From the NCBI GenBank assembly GCA_946481605.1, contig CAMLPA010000069.1, forward strand, positions 1-11,324: a stretch of 11,324 nucleotides of DNA. The letters are read 5' to 3'. Positions 1 through 7,805 of the stretch are shown here, piece by piece; positions within the stretch are counted from its first letter, which is position 1, and each line of letters opens with the position of its first letter. The notes beneath the pieces were generated by a model. The model did no database searches. It saw only the letters and a program-made list of their open reading frames with translations, and was not told the origin of the DNA. The translations under genes were made by a program, and so were the position numbers. This DNA is from an uncultured Flavihumibacter sp. GTDB taxonomy: Bacteria > Bacteroidota > Bacteroidia > Chitinophagales > Chitinophagaceae.

Positions 1-2
1 TG

Positions 3-878
3 CTGCCCTTTGCGGAAACGCAGTACAAAGCGATGGGTGCGTTGCTGAACGAGGAACTGATTGCTGCCACCACGATCCGCAATTTTTTTCCCACTTTCCA
101 GATGCAGGAAGCATACCGTAAAGTAGCGGAGGAGGATCCGCATTATGTGAATCCCTGGAGTGATGGCGCCGAATGGAGTGCTCATTTTGAATTTATGTTC
201 GGGGCAGGTGAAATTGCGCCGGCTTATTGGATCAGGCTCCGCACCATGCTGGATGCCTGGAGAAAAAGACTGGTCGCCACCAATAAGCTGGTGGAGGATG
301 TGTTTGAGTGGAGCGCTGTGTCGGTGGAGAAGGATGCCGTTCGTTACAAGGACATTGAGGCGGAATACATCGTTTGTTGTGATGGGGTTTCCGCTTTGGA
401 TAACCCGTATTTTTCACGACTGCCCTTCGCCCCAAATAAAGGGGAAGCATTGTTGGTTTCCATACCCGGATTGCCAGGCGGAAATATTTACAAAAAGGGG
501 ATCACACTGGTGCCCTGGGATGAACCGGGTGTATTCTGGGCAGGCTCTACTTATGAACTGCGGTTCTCCGATCCTGGCCCAACGGAACAATTCAGGTCGA
601 ATACTTTGCTGCAATTGAAGCATTTTCTGAAATTGCCTTTCGAGGTGATTGATCATTGGGCCGCTGTGCGTCCTGCCACGGTGGAACGAAGGCCTTTTGT
701 GGGGTTTCATCCGCTGTTTCCAAGGGTTGGGATACTCAATGGGATGGGCACCAAAGGTTGTTCGCTTGCGCCCTGGTTCGCGAATGAGCTAACTGCATAT
801 ATTACAGACAATACGCCCATTACGCCGCAGGCGGCGGTGGATCGTTTCCGGGGCCTGCTCACCAAACAATTCAACTGA
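3..878 (+). CDS. FAD-dependent oxidoreductase, DAO family (5' partial)
   Basis: The reading frame is already open at base 3 and runs to TGA at 876-878, giving 291 visible codons. The ATG at base 33 is internal, not the real start. The N-terminal Rossmann fold with its GxGxxG motif lies upstream of the window, so the FAD site is only half visible. What remains fits the substrate and C-terminal half of glycine oxidase/D-amino-acid oxidase-like (DAO) flavoproteins: a YIVCCDG strand-turn, KGEALLV, a VPWDEPGVFWAGSTYE stretch, and near the end RPATVERRPFVG followed by GILNGMGTKGCSLAPW, the usual C-terminal FAD-contacting glycine segment. Substrate cannot be told. The next gene starts 7 bp downstream on the same strand, so the two are probably co-transcribed. 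Family assignment is fairly safe; function is not. Confidence 0.85.
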   Translation: MPFAETQYKAMGALLNEELIAATTIRNFFPTFQMQEAYRKVAEEDPHYVNPWSDGAEWSAHFEFMFGAGEIAPAYWIRLRTMLDAWRKRLVATNKLVEDVFEWSAVSVEKDAVRYKDIEAEYIVCCDGVSALDNPYFSRLPFAPNKGEALLVSIPGLPGGNIYKKGITLVPWDEPGVFWAGSTYELRFSDPGPTEQFRSNTLLQLKHFLKLPFEVIDHWAAVRPATVERRPFVGFHPLFPRVGILNGMGTKGCSLAPWFANELTAYITDNTPITPQAAVDRFRGLLTKQFN

Positions 879-885
879 TACCGAT

Positions 886-1290
886 ATGGAAGAAAAGAAA
901 CCTGCTTATACTATTCCGGCGCGTTTTCGTCAACTCGAGAACCTGCATATCCTTTTCTGGCTCATTAAGGATCTTTGTTGGTGTCTTTTGTTCAAGCCGT
1001 TGGGCATATTTATGATTCTTCCTACCATTTCAGTGGCGCTGTTCATCACCTGGCGCAACCGGCGCATATTTTCAGAATTAATGCACAACCTCGCCATCTC
1101 CCTGTGGATCGTAGCCAACAGCATCTGGATGATCGCTGAATTTTATGAAGTAGATGAGCAGGTGAAGCCATATTGTGTGATCCCATTTTCATTGGGGTTG
1201 GCGCTGTTGCTGTATTATTACATTGTGTATAAGATGATGCTGAAGAAAGGGAAGGATGTGGTGGTAGAAACGGAGGAGCGGCTGGGGTGA
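886..1290 (+). CDS. Small four-helix membrane protein, unknown function
   Basis: A 134-residue protein starting at the ATG 7 bp after the flavoprotein stop. Four hydrophobic segments are visible at about residues 20-37, 40-56, 66-85 and 97-116. A short charged N-terminus precedes them and a Lys/Glu-rich tail (KKGKDVVVETEERLG) follows. A basic loop WRNRR lies at 56-60 between helices two and three, and helix three carries HNLAISLWIVANSIWM, which looks like a conserved family core. No catalytic motif is seen and I do not recognise a named family. It has no Shine-Dalgarno sequence. Its stop is only 15 bp from the stop of the converging minus-strand gene, with no clear terminator hairpin between them. 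Real gene judging by composition and position; role unknown. Confidence 0.8.
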   Translation: MEEKKPAYTIPARFRQLENLHILFWLIKDLCWCLLFKPLGIFMILPTISVALFITWRNRRIFSELMHNLAISLWIVANSIWMIAEFYEVDEQVKPYCVIPFSLGLALLLYYYIVYKMMLKKGKDVVVETEERLG

Positions 1291-1305
1291 AGGAGCGCGC
1301 TTCCC

Positions 1306-2400
1306 TTACTGCACATGCCCTTTGGATATTTTCCAGATATATCCGTCTATAACGTAATGGGTGATCTGCGGCACAGCAAGCGCTGGTACCAATACCGTGA
1401 GCAATTCTTTACCTGGCATGAACCGGGCCGCTTGCAGGAACGAAAATGTTTCCCCATGTTCATGCCAAACAAATGTATCCCACAACGCTTCTTCTGTAAA
1501 AGCGAGCAACAGAATACATCCCAGGAATAAAAATATGCCCGGCTGGCTGAACACGTTCTCCGAAAGCCTGCTTAATCCTGGCTTAAACAGTTGTATATCT
1601 TCTGTTGCAGACACTTCTTTCCGCATTCTTTCTTTTCTTCCCGCTATCCAAACCAATGCCATGTAAGGAATACCGTGGGACACCACATTGAGCAGGGTAA
1701 AACTCAGGTCCCCGTTCAAATGAACGATCCCTACATACCAGGACAACGCAGTTCCCCATACAACGCCATTCCGCGGAATATTGACTTGCTTATACCGTAA
1801 AAGAATGATCAGCTCTTTTACAAGATAAGTTATCAATATTATAAGATAAGGATACAGCAATATGCTGTTCATTACCGGCCATTTCAACAACATGAAATCT
1901 CCTTCAATGAACCAGTGGAACTTCCTGTCTCCTTCAAAATGCCAGAACAATATCGGATACAATGTTGCGGCATATATTGTAACCTTATCTATCACGCGAT
2001 ACGCTTGCTGTCCATTTTCTTTCCGGCCGTAAAGACGAAGAAAACCATATTGCTGGCGGATGAAATGATACACGGCCAGGTAAGCCAGTAGTCTCCAGAA
2101 CAGCAAGCTGCTGAACGAATACAAAATTACGCCTGCAACAAATGCAAATACCGGGATGAGGATTAAACGGGTGCGTTGTTCAGTGAAAATACGGGTTTCA
2201 AAATAGGTGCGAAAGAGGGTGCTGTAAACATGGGATACATCGATGCAAAGCACTAATACCACCCAACTCCATTCCGGCAGCGCGTTGTTGCCGGTGAACC
2301 AATATGGGAATAATGCAATGATCAGAAGGCATACAAAAGGTGGGCCTATAATGAATAAGAGATCGGTCCATGATTTGTATAGCCAGGGCTGCTTTTTCAT
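1306..2400 (-). CDS. Histidine-rich polytopic membrane protein, last gene of the polyamine-type cluster
   Basis: A 364-residue integral membrane protein with about eight hydrophobic segments (roughly 13-33, 43-60, 78-98, 100-117, 141-154, 176-200, 215-250, 288-303, with a weaker one at 333-350). Histidines recur in or next to helices in motif-like settings: DVSH (54-57), YHFIRQQYG (111-119), FWHFEG (152-157), VHLNGD (226-231), SHGIPY (241-246) and THYVIDGYIWK (347-357). This spacing resembles membrane enzymes that bind metal through histidines, but I cannot assign a family. The last motif, His-Tyr with Asp-Gly-x-Ile-Trp-Lys, is the most distinctive. The ATG overlaps the stop of the FAD protein by 4 bp (ATGA), so translation is likely coupled and the two may act together. 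An enzymatic role is inference; a purely structural or transport role is possible. Confidence 0.85.
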   Translation of the reverse strand: MKKQPWLYKSWTDLLFIIGPPFVCLLIIALFPYWFTGNNALPEWSWVVLVLCIDVSHVYSTLFRTYFETRIFTEQRTRLILIPVFAFVAGVILYSFSSLLFWRLLAYLAVYHFIRQQYGFLRLYGRKENGQQAYRVIDKVTIYAATLYPILFWHFEGDRKFHWFIEGDFMLLKWPVMNSILLYPYLIILITYLVKELIILLRYKQVNIPRNGVVWGTALSWYVGIVHLNGDLSFTLLNVVSHGIPYMALVWIAGRKERMRKEVSATEDIQLFKPGLSRLSENVFSQPGIFLFLGCILLLAFTEEALWDTFVWHEHGETFSFLQAARFMPGKELLTVLVPALAVPQITHYVIDGYIWKISKGHVQ

Positions 2401-4007
2401 AGCGTGCTGATAAGGGATTTGGCGGCATGATAACCCTGATAGAATCCTTCTTCAAAAATCGATATCCCGGCAAGATCGGTATGCGCAAAGAAGATTTTTT
2501 CACTGATGGAGGCGGATAGTTTTTCACGGATGCCGGAATGTATAAATCCCGGTGTTGGGCGTACCATGCCGTGTCCCCAGATCATCAGGTCAATATTTTC
2601 TGCAACCGTTGCCAGGTTTGGATGGACAGTGGAAAGGTCTTCAATAACCATCCGTTTCAGTTCCTCGGCAGGGAGGGCGTGTAATTTTTTCCTGTTTTCT
2701 AAAGGACTTCCTCCTGAAAACGGGCGGTACCAGGTAAGCACCACTTTTTCAGGCTGGGAGGGTATTCCGATATGCTGGTGGCAGGCGTTCACATATCCTA
2801 AAGAGTGAGCACCGTAAATAACATTGTCCCAACACATGCTTTCACCGCTTCTTTCTTCCGGCTTTGCAGTGGTGATGTTTGCCACCAGCCAGGGCGTGTA
2901 CGAGAAGTGTTGCTGCACCAATGCTGTTCTTTCCGGGTTGTTCAGCATACGCGACAACACAAATTGGGGGATGGCGGCAATACATTTTCGGCAACGGTAG
3001 ATTACCTTTTTACCAGTAGCGGCATCAATTGTAAGTATTTCCACGCCAGTTGAAGTCTCTGTTATTTTAACCGCCAGCTTACCTGAGAAAAAACGGTTTC
3101 CGACCGCAGAAAATAACTGGTTTGTCAGGAACCCATTCCCTTCCGGCCAGGTGAGTACATCCTGTTGTTTTGCATTGGCAGCTACACCTTTTCTTGCCGC
3201 GAAATAATGTATGCCGGCCCATGCGGAAGTGTTTTCGCTTTCGGAACCAAAGTCGTCGCGGCAACAGTAATCACAATACCATAGTAAATATTTACTGGTA
3301 AATTTTTCCTGGCTTAACCAGTTTGAAAGGGTGATGGTATCGAGGTTGGTGAATCTTTCATCTTTAGACGATGCATTCACGGGAATCGCAAAAGCATCTT
3401 TGCCATCATTTCCTTTTGCTTTCCGGAACTTGTCCATTTCCAGCAGAAAACGCTCAATTTGTGCACGGTCTTCTTCGTTTAAGCCGGAGGATGGTATCAA
3501 TCCCTGTTGCCAGCTCCCGTTTATGTATAAACGTTCTTCCGGTTCAAAGCAGAGATGGTATTCATTATAGACCGGAAGTCCATTCTGATCATAACCTGTT
3601 ACTACGCCACATTCTTTCAGGAACTCGAGGTATTCCTTCAGGTCATTATTAGGAAGTGGGACATAGTGGGCACCCCATGGGTGGGCGGATACCGCATTTT
3701 TGCCGGAAACAGCATTTCCGCCATGTTGCTCCTCAAGGTCAAGCACAACAAAGTTTGGATGACCGTTTTTTGCAAGTGTATGAGCGGCTGCCAATCCGCT
3801 GATGCCAGCTCCTATAATCACTGTATCGTATTCATGAACTTCATCCGCGGCAGCTTCGAAGGTTTTGTCTCTCAGAAGATGTCCTACCGAAGCAGTTGCG
3901 CCGAACAGTTTACCAGGAATCATCTTTTGTTTTCCTGAACAGCCGGCCGTGAATGGCAGTGCGCCCGCCAATGCTGATAATTGCCAAAGGAAATCTTTTC
4001 TTTTCAT
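2397..4007 (-). CDS. Exported FAD-dependent amine-oxidase-like protein
   Basis: A 536-residue flavoprotein. The N-terminus MKRKDFLWQLSALAGALPFT then AGC reads as an export signal: an RK-type variant of the twin-arginine motif (R3-K4-D-F-L), a hydrophobic stretch and a possible lipobox cysteine at C23. The residue three before that cysteine is Thr, so the lipobox is imperfect. The Rossmann dinucleotide motif is at 61-99: VIIGAGISGLAAA, an Asp at the end of the second strand, then GGNA. Other conserved-looking blocks are HPWGAHYVPLPNND (109-122), YCDYCCRDDFGSE (244-256), and a C-terminal FAD-contacting block FFAHTDLAG with EEGFYQGYHAA (506-529). The layout fits the amine oxidase/protoporphyrinogen oxidase/phytoene desaturase superfamily. 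It starts 1 bp after the synthase stop and overlaps the next gene. Given its neighbours a polyamine-like substrate is plausible, but this is inference. Confidence 0.88.
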   Translation of the reverse strand: MKRKDFLWQLSALAGALPFTAGCSGKQKMIPGKLFGATASVGHLLRDKTFEAAADEVHEYDTVIIGAGISGLAAAHTLAKNGHPNFVVLDLEEQHGGNAVSGKNAVSAHPWGAHYVPLPNNDLKEYLEFLKECGVVTGYDQNGLPVYNEYHLCFEPEERLYINGSWQQGLIPSSGLNEEDRAQIERFLLEMDKFRKAKGNDGKDAFAIPVNASSKDERFTNLDTITLSNWLSQEKFTSKYLLWYCDYCCRDDFGSESENTSAWAGIHYFAARKGVAANAKQQDVLTWPEGNGFLTNQLFSAVGNRFFSGKLAVKITETSTGVEILTIDAATGKKVIYRCRKCIAAIPQFVLSRMLNNPERTALVQQHFSYTPWLVANITTAKPEERSGESMCWDNVIYGAHSLGYVNACHQHIGIPSQPEKVVLTWYRPFSGGSPLENRKKLHALPAEELKRMVIEDLSTVHPNLATVAENIDLMIWGHGMVRPTPGFIHSGIREKLSASISEKIFFAHTDLAGISIFEEGFYQGYHAAKSLISTL

Positions 4008-4008
4008 G

Positions 4009-5511
4009 CTATTGCAGGTATGCTGCCCATTCTTTTTCGAAATAACCTACGAGGGCCTGGTTGTTCAGTTTATTCACAAGCAGGGCTTCTTTAATCAGCA
4101 TATCGGAAGGGAAAACCTTCATCTGCGCCACAGTTTCGTGGGTGACGAATTTCAGTCCGGGCGGATAGGCCTCAGTTCTATTAACCGGAGGCTTTTTGTA
4201 GGCCAGTATATACCCCCATTCTCCGAAAGAGGGCACCATGTTGTGGTAAGGTATGGTTGTGAATCCTGTTGCTTTTAGTGTGGTATCGATGCACCAGAAG
4301 GAGCGCGGCGCAACATACGGCGAGGTGGATTGCACCACGGCTGCGCCCTGCTCGGAAAGATGGGTCCATAAAAGTTTATAGAAACTCTCGGAATATAATT
4401 TTCCAATGGAGTAGTTGGATGGATCAGGAAAATCAATCACGATAAAATCAAACACCGCCTCATTTTCTTTCAGCCAGATGAATGCATCGGTGTTTAACAC
4501 TTTCACTTTAGGGTGTAAAAGCGCTTTATCATTCAGGGTTAAAAGCAAAGGATTCCGGGAAAAAAGTTTTGTGATGGCGGCATCGAGGTCCACCAGTAAA
4601 ATGGAATCCACATCAGGATTTTTCAGTATCTCCCTTACGGCCAGTCCATCTCCTCCGCCCAGGACGAGTACTTTGGAAGGAGCTTTAACGGATTGAAGTC
4701 CGGGGTGCACGAGGGCTTCATGGTAACGGTATTCATCCGCTGAACTGAACTGCAGATTGCCATTCAGGAACAGGCGGAGTTCCCGCGGATTACGCGTAAG
4801 TACGATACGCTGGTAAGGGGAGGAGGTCGCGTAAATGATCCGGTCGTTGTAAACAAGGGTTTCCGAGTAACGAAGAATGCTGTCGGATAACGCGAACGCA
4901 ATCGTTTCTGCTAAGAGAAAAAGAATGGCCAGCGCCTTCAGTGGCGCGGGTTTTCGGATGTCATCGCTGAAACGGATGGCAAGAAAAAGTCCAACCGCGA
5001 TATTTAATATGCCGAAAAACAATGATGTTCGGATCAGGCCCAGGTAGGGAACCAGCAATAGTGGGAAAATAAGTGAAGCCAGTAACGCGCCGATATAGTC
5101 GAACGTGAATACTTTTGAAACGAGGTCCTTGAAATCGATCTTGTCTTTCAGGATGCGCATGAGCAGCGGTATTTCCAATCCCACGAGCGTTCCTGTAAGA
5201 AAAACAAGCGTGTACAACACAATTCTGAAAGACGAGGCTACCGGGAACAGCAGGAAAAGCAGCGGTGCGCTGAAACCGCCCACCAGTCCAACAAGTAATT
5301 CGATGTAAACGAACCACCTCAGGAGCTGGTGGTTAAAATACCGGCTCAGGAACGACCCTACGCCCATGGAAAAAAGGTAGACTCCGATAATGGTGGAGAA
5401 CTGGGTCACGGAATCGCCCAGCAGGTAACTGGCCAGCGCACCGGCCACCAGTTCATAAATAAGTCCGCACGTGGCAATTACAAAAACCGCCAGCAACAAC
5501 AGCAATTGCAT
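4009..5511 (-). CDS. Membrane-bound spermidine synthase-like aminopropyltransferase
   Basis: A 500-residue fusion. Residues 1-210 hold about seven membrane helices (near 2-27, 38-56, 66-89, 95-117, 138-158, 161-180, 190-209). Residues 215-440 form a spermidine/spermine synthase fold: YQRIVL (233-238), a FLNGNLQFSSADEYRYHEAL block (248-267) matching the usual LxLDGxxQ...DE..YHE pattern, the SAM-type loop LGGGDGLAVRE (284-294), acidic LVDLDAA (306-312), TDAF (341-344), and VIDFPDP (358-364), whose D360 sits where the catalytic Asp of the family lies. Decarboxylated SAM would be the donor; the acceptor is unknown. The extra tail 441-500 is not typical of soluble SpeE. It starts 9 bp after the DUF350 gene and ends 1 bp before the FAD gene. 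Most key residues are present, so activity is likely. Confidence 0.92.
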   Translation of the reverse strand: MQLLLLLAVFVIATCGLIYELVAGALASYLLGDSVTQFSTIIGVYLFSMGVGSFLSRYFNHQLLRWFVYIELLVGLVGGFSAPLLFLLFPVASSFRIVLYTLVFLTGTLVGLEIPLLMRILKDKIDFKDLVSKVFTFDYIGALLASLIFPLLLVPYLGLIRTSLFFGILNIAVGLFLAIRFSDDIRKPAPLKALAILFLLAETIAFALSDSILRYSETLVYNDRIIYATSSPYQRIVLTRNPRELRLFLNGNLQFSSADEYRYHEALVHPGLQSVKAPSKVLVLGGGDGLAVREILKNPDVDSILLVDLDAAITKLFSRNPLLLTLNDKALLHPKVKVLNTDAFIWLKENEAVFDFIVIDFPDPSNYSIGKLYSESFYKLLWTHLSEQGAAVVQSTSPYVAPRSFWCIDTTLKATGFTTIPYHNMVPSFGEWGYILAYKKPPVNRTEAYPPGLKFVTHETVAQMKVFPSDMLIKEALLVNKLNNQALVGYFEKEWAAYLQ

Positions 5512-5520
5512 GGCGTATTT

Positions 5521-5727
5521 TTAATGGATGGCCGAAGCAATGATGATGGCGATGGAAAGCATAAAAAAGCCAGCCACCAGGGCCAGTGCAAGGTTTTGCT
5601 TTTCTACCACTTCCTTCCAGAGGTTGTGTTTGGGGGTGAGCCACTCCACGATGATGAAAGCGACTACCAGGATCACAATGCCCAGTACGGAATAGATCAC
5701 TGAATTTAAAAGCGGTTGTACATTCAT
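5521..5727 (-). CDS. DUF350 family small membrane protein (single unit)
   Basis: A 68-residue protein with two helices, about 8-28 and 46-66, joined by the loop EWLTPKHNLWKEVVEKQN. The second helix NLALALVAGFFMLSIAIIIA has the glycine-containing, Ala/Ile-rich pattern that I recognise from DUF350 (the YjfL family). Many DUF350 proteins carry two such units in tandem; this one has one, so it may need to oligomerise. DUF350 genes are repeatedly found beside SpeD, spermidine synthase and DUF4178 genes, which matches this context. Its biochemical role is unknown. It begins 12 bp after the 53-residue gene and ends 9 bp before the synthase. No Shine-Dalgarno sequence is visible. Confidence 0.82.
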   Translation of the reverse strand: MNVQPLLNSVIYSVLGIVILVVAFIIVEWLTPKHNLWKEVVEKQNLALALVAGFFMLSIAIIIASAIH

Positions 5728-5739
5728 ACAATTGGTTTG

Positions 5740-5901
5740 TTATTTATGATAGCCTGGGCCACTGGAGCTCCACTGCTGGTTTTTGGTTTCAGAAGAGAAA
5801 ATGCGCCATCCGGAATAAGTGGCATACGACATCCATCCCGCCATCAGCAGCACCCACACATAGAGCCACCATATTTTCCTGAGCTGTAAAAATTTTTTCA
5901 T
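5740..5901 (-). CDS. 53-residue single-helix membrane microprotein
   Basis: This short frame fills the gap between the DUF4178 and DUF350 genes. It runs from ATG at 5901-5899 to TAA at 5742-5740. The product starts MKKFLQLRKIWWLYVWVLLM, continues with AGWMSYATYSGWRIFSSE and ends in a polar tail SSSGPGYHK. A basic N-terminus is followed by one Trp-rich helix at about residues 11-30, so the tail is expected outside the cytoplasm. The start is 3 bp after the DUF4178 stop and the stop is 12 bp before the DUF350 start, as in a coupled operon. The basic-hydrophobic-polar order and the exact fit into the gap argue that it is real. No family recognised; it could be a subunit or stabiliser for its membrane neighbours. 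Confidence 0.72.
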   Translation of the reverse strand: MKKFLQLRKIWWLYVWVLLMAGWMSYATYSGWRIFSSETKNQQWSSSGPGYHK

Positions 5902-5904
5902 CGC

Positions 5905-7803
5905 CTAGTTTTGAGGGGAGAAGGCGCTGTATTCCCAGCGTTTCCGTTCCCTGTTGAAAACAAAAAAGTAAACGAGTCCAAAAGGCAGTAACATCAATAC
6001 CGCCACGATAAAAAAGTTCCGTCCCGGAGGTACATCGGCTACCGCCTTAACATAAAACTCCCTGAGCTGGTTGTAAGCCTCTGTTGCCGGGGAGAACCTG
6101 AGTATGTATTCTCCCGCAGGAATTTCATTCAGCAATACACTCGCCGACCGGCTCCCTTCTGTCCAGGATTCACCATCCGAGACACCGAAATAATATTCAA
6201 CACCTTTCGAAAATTCGTATTCCGCTCCTGTTTTGGTGTTTACTAAAATACCGCTCAGTTCAAACCAACTGTTGCTCACGTTGGCGTCAATCTCAATTTC
6301 AAGGTTGGACCTTTTTTTAGTGAGTGTGAACGGCGTTGACAGGTAGGCATTCTGCTGGTTGCCCAACATTACGAACGACTGCTCATATACAAGTTTCTTT
6401 TCCGCCAGGCCAGCCGTAACCAGATAAACGACCGCGAGAAAGAGCAGGCTTATTACAGATGAAACCTTGAGCAGATAAGGGTTTACAGTGAACGGAACCG
6501 GCTCTATGGCCCCTGTTCCCACTTTCGGCGGCATAAACACGACAGCGTTGCCGAAGGCCTTCTGAACATCGTTCCTGCTGATGTGCGCTCCTTTCAGCCA
6601 TTCCACGCACTCGTCTTTATCATATTCCATGATGCGTATCTCAGGTGGAGAAATATATTCGCTGATCCGCCTGCCACCGCAATGAAAAACTTCTTCGGGG
6701 AATTCACCTGCTGCGTCTTTAAGTTTTGGGTTATAACGGTTGTACAGCAGGTAATCTTCTCCATCTTCCGCTGTTATGGAATGCGCGTTGAGGTTTTTAT
6801 ATTTCGGAAAGGCATCCAGTTCCTGAAGGAACATCCAATGACCATTGAATTCGGAAAGAAAGGCGAATCCTTTTTCAGGGTTGAATAAGCTGTATTCACG
6901 CCATTCATAGCCATCCGGATCTGCTTTTACGCAGAAGCCCGTGAGCTGGTACTCTACACCGTTTAGCATTCCTTTGGCGTATAACTCAATGGCAGGTGCG
7001 TTGTCCTGACGCTTACCGCGTTCCTTTACCATTGTTCCCTCCTTCAGCGACCAGTACGTGCCGCAATGCCCGCAAACCACCGATTGTGCGTAAGGGTAGG
7101 TTTTAAGTCTGATTGGCTTTTTGCATGTTTCGCAGGTTAAGGCATGCTCCGGTATTGCAGGCGCAGCAGTGTTTTCAAGGGCTAACGCTTCACGATCAAT
7201 GGGGGTTACTTCAAAGCCAGGTGCTTGACCACCTTTCAGTTGACTCACAAAATTATACCGTAAACCCTCTGTTGAATAAAGTTCATACAACTTAAATGAA
7301 CCGTCATCGTCGAAGGCGTAGCACATTCCTTCAACGGCCATTTTCCATGCGCTGCTCTTCCGGTACAACTGGTAGTTTTTACCCGGGAAAATCAGCACTT
7401 TGCCTACGCCCGGTTTAAATTGCAGGGCCTGCTCATCCGCCTTTATTTTCCCAGGCGCTTTTTTCTCCCAGATGGCATATTTACCGGCAGCTTCTTCCAG
7501 CAATAAAATCTTTCCGTTTTCCAGCAGCAGGGTCCAGTAGTTCACCATCCAGGCCCCGAACCAGCAGGCGATCCTACCGGTGACAGTAAACCTGTTGTTG
7601 TTATATTGTCCTTTGGTGCCGGGTTTCAGGCCCGAAACCGATACGGTCACTTTTTCGAGTTTGGATGTGCCACGCAATACCCGTCCTTCCAGTAACTGGC
7701 TAACGCGTCCACACTGTGGGCAGGCTATAAGGTTGAGCATGCCGGAAGGAATGGGCTCGGTATGCTGGCAGGAGGGGCAGGTAAAGGATAAGTGACTACT
7801 CAT
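5905..7803 (-). CDS. DUF4178 protein with two zinc ribbons and a membrane-anchored outer domain
   Basis: A 632-residue protein with an internal duplication. A zinc ribbon with CxxC pairs C9/C12 and C28/C31 precedes a first beta-rich DUF4178-like domain (about 45-200). A second ribbon, C224/C227 and C244/C247, precedes a second one (about 270-400). Both domains share the pattern G.xYxxxGxxxxxxxxxWxEYxLF or a degraded form of it; the second copy (NGVEYQLTGFCVKADPDGYE, then WREYSLFNPEKGFAFL) is the better preserved. A helix at 442-464 and another at 597-616 bracket an outer beta-rich domain (465-595) containing YYFGVSDGESWTEGS, and a basic tail NRERKRWEY returns to the cytoplasm. No catalytic motif is evident; it may be a scaffold that links a cytoplasmic sensor part to the envelope. 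It starts 2 bp after speD. Confidence 0.85.
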   Translation of the reverse strand: MSSHLSFTCPSCQHTEPIPSGMLNLIACPQCGRVSQLLEGRVLRGTSKLEKVTVSVSGLKPGTKGQYNNNRFTVTGRIACWFGAWMVNYWTLLLENGKILLLEEAAGKYAIWEKKAPGKIKADEQALQFKPGVGKVLIFPGKNYQLYRKSSAWKMAVEGMCYAFDDDGSFKLYELYSTEGLRYNFVSQLKGGQAPGFEVTPIDREALALENTAAPAIPEHALTCETCKKPIRLKTYPYAQSVVCGHCGTYWSLKEGTMVKERGKRQDNAPAIELYAKGMLNGVEYQLTGFCVKADPDGYEWREYSLFNPEKGFAFLSEFNGHWMFLQELDAFPKYKNLNAHSITAEDGEDYLLYNRYNPKLKDAAGEFPEEVFHCGGRRISEYISPPEIRIMEYDKDECVEWLKGAHISRNDVQKAFGNAVVFMPPKVGTGAIEPVPFTVNPYLLKVSSVISLLFLAVVYLVTAGLAEKKLVYEQSFVMLGNQQNAYLSTPFTLTKKRSNLEIEIDANVSNSWFELSGILVNTKTGAEYEFSKGVEYYFGVSDGESWTEGSRSASVLLNEIPAGEYILRFSPATEAYNQLREFYVKAVADVPPGRNFFIVAVLMLLPFGLVYFFVFNRERKRWEYSAFSPQN

Positions 7804-7805
7804 GG

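Noticed and set aside
160..618. 152-codon plus-strand frame overlapping the first gene
   Set aside because: Out of frame with the clear DAO-type flavoprotein; Cys/Trp/Arg-rich composition without a fold.
1291..1305. Bidirectional terminator between the converging genes
   Set aside because: The 15-bp gap contains AGGAGCGCGCTTCCC, but its self-complementarity is short and no T run follows on either strand.
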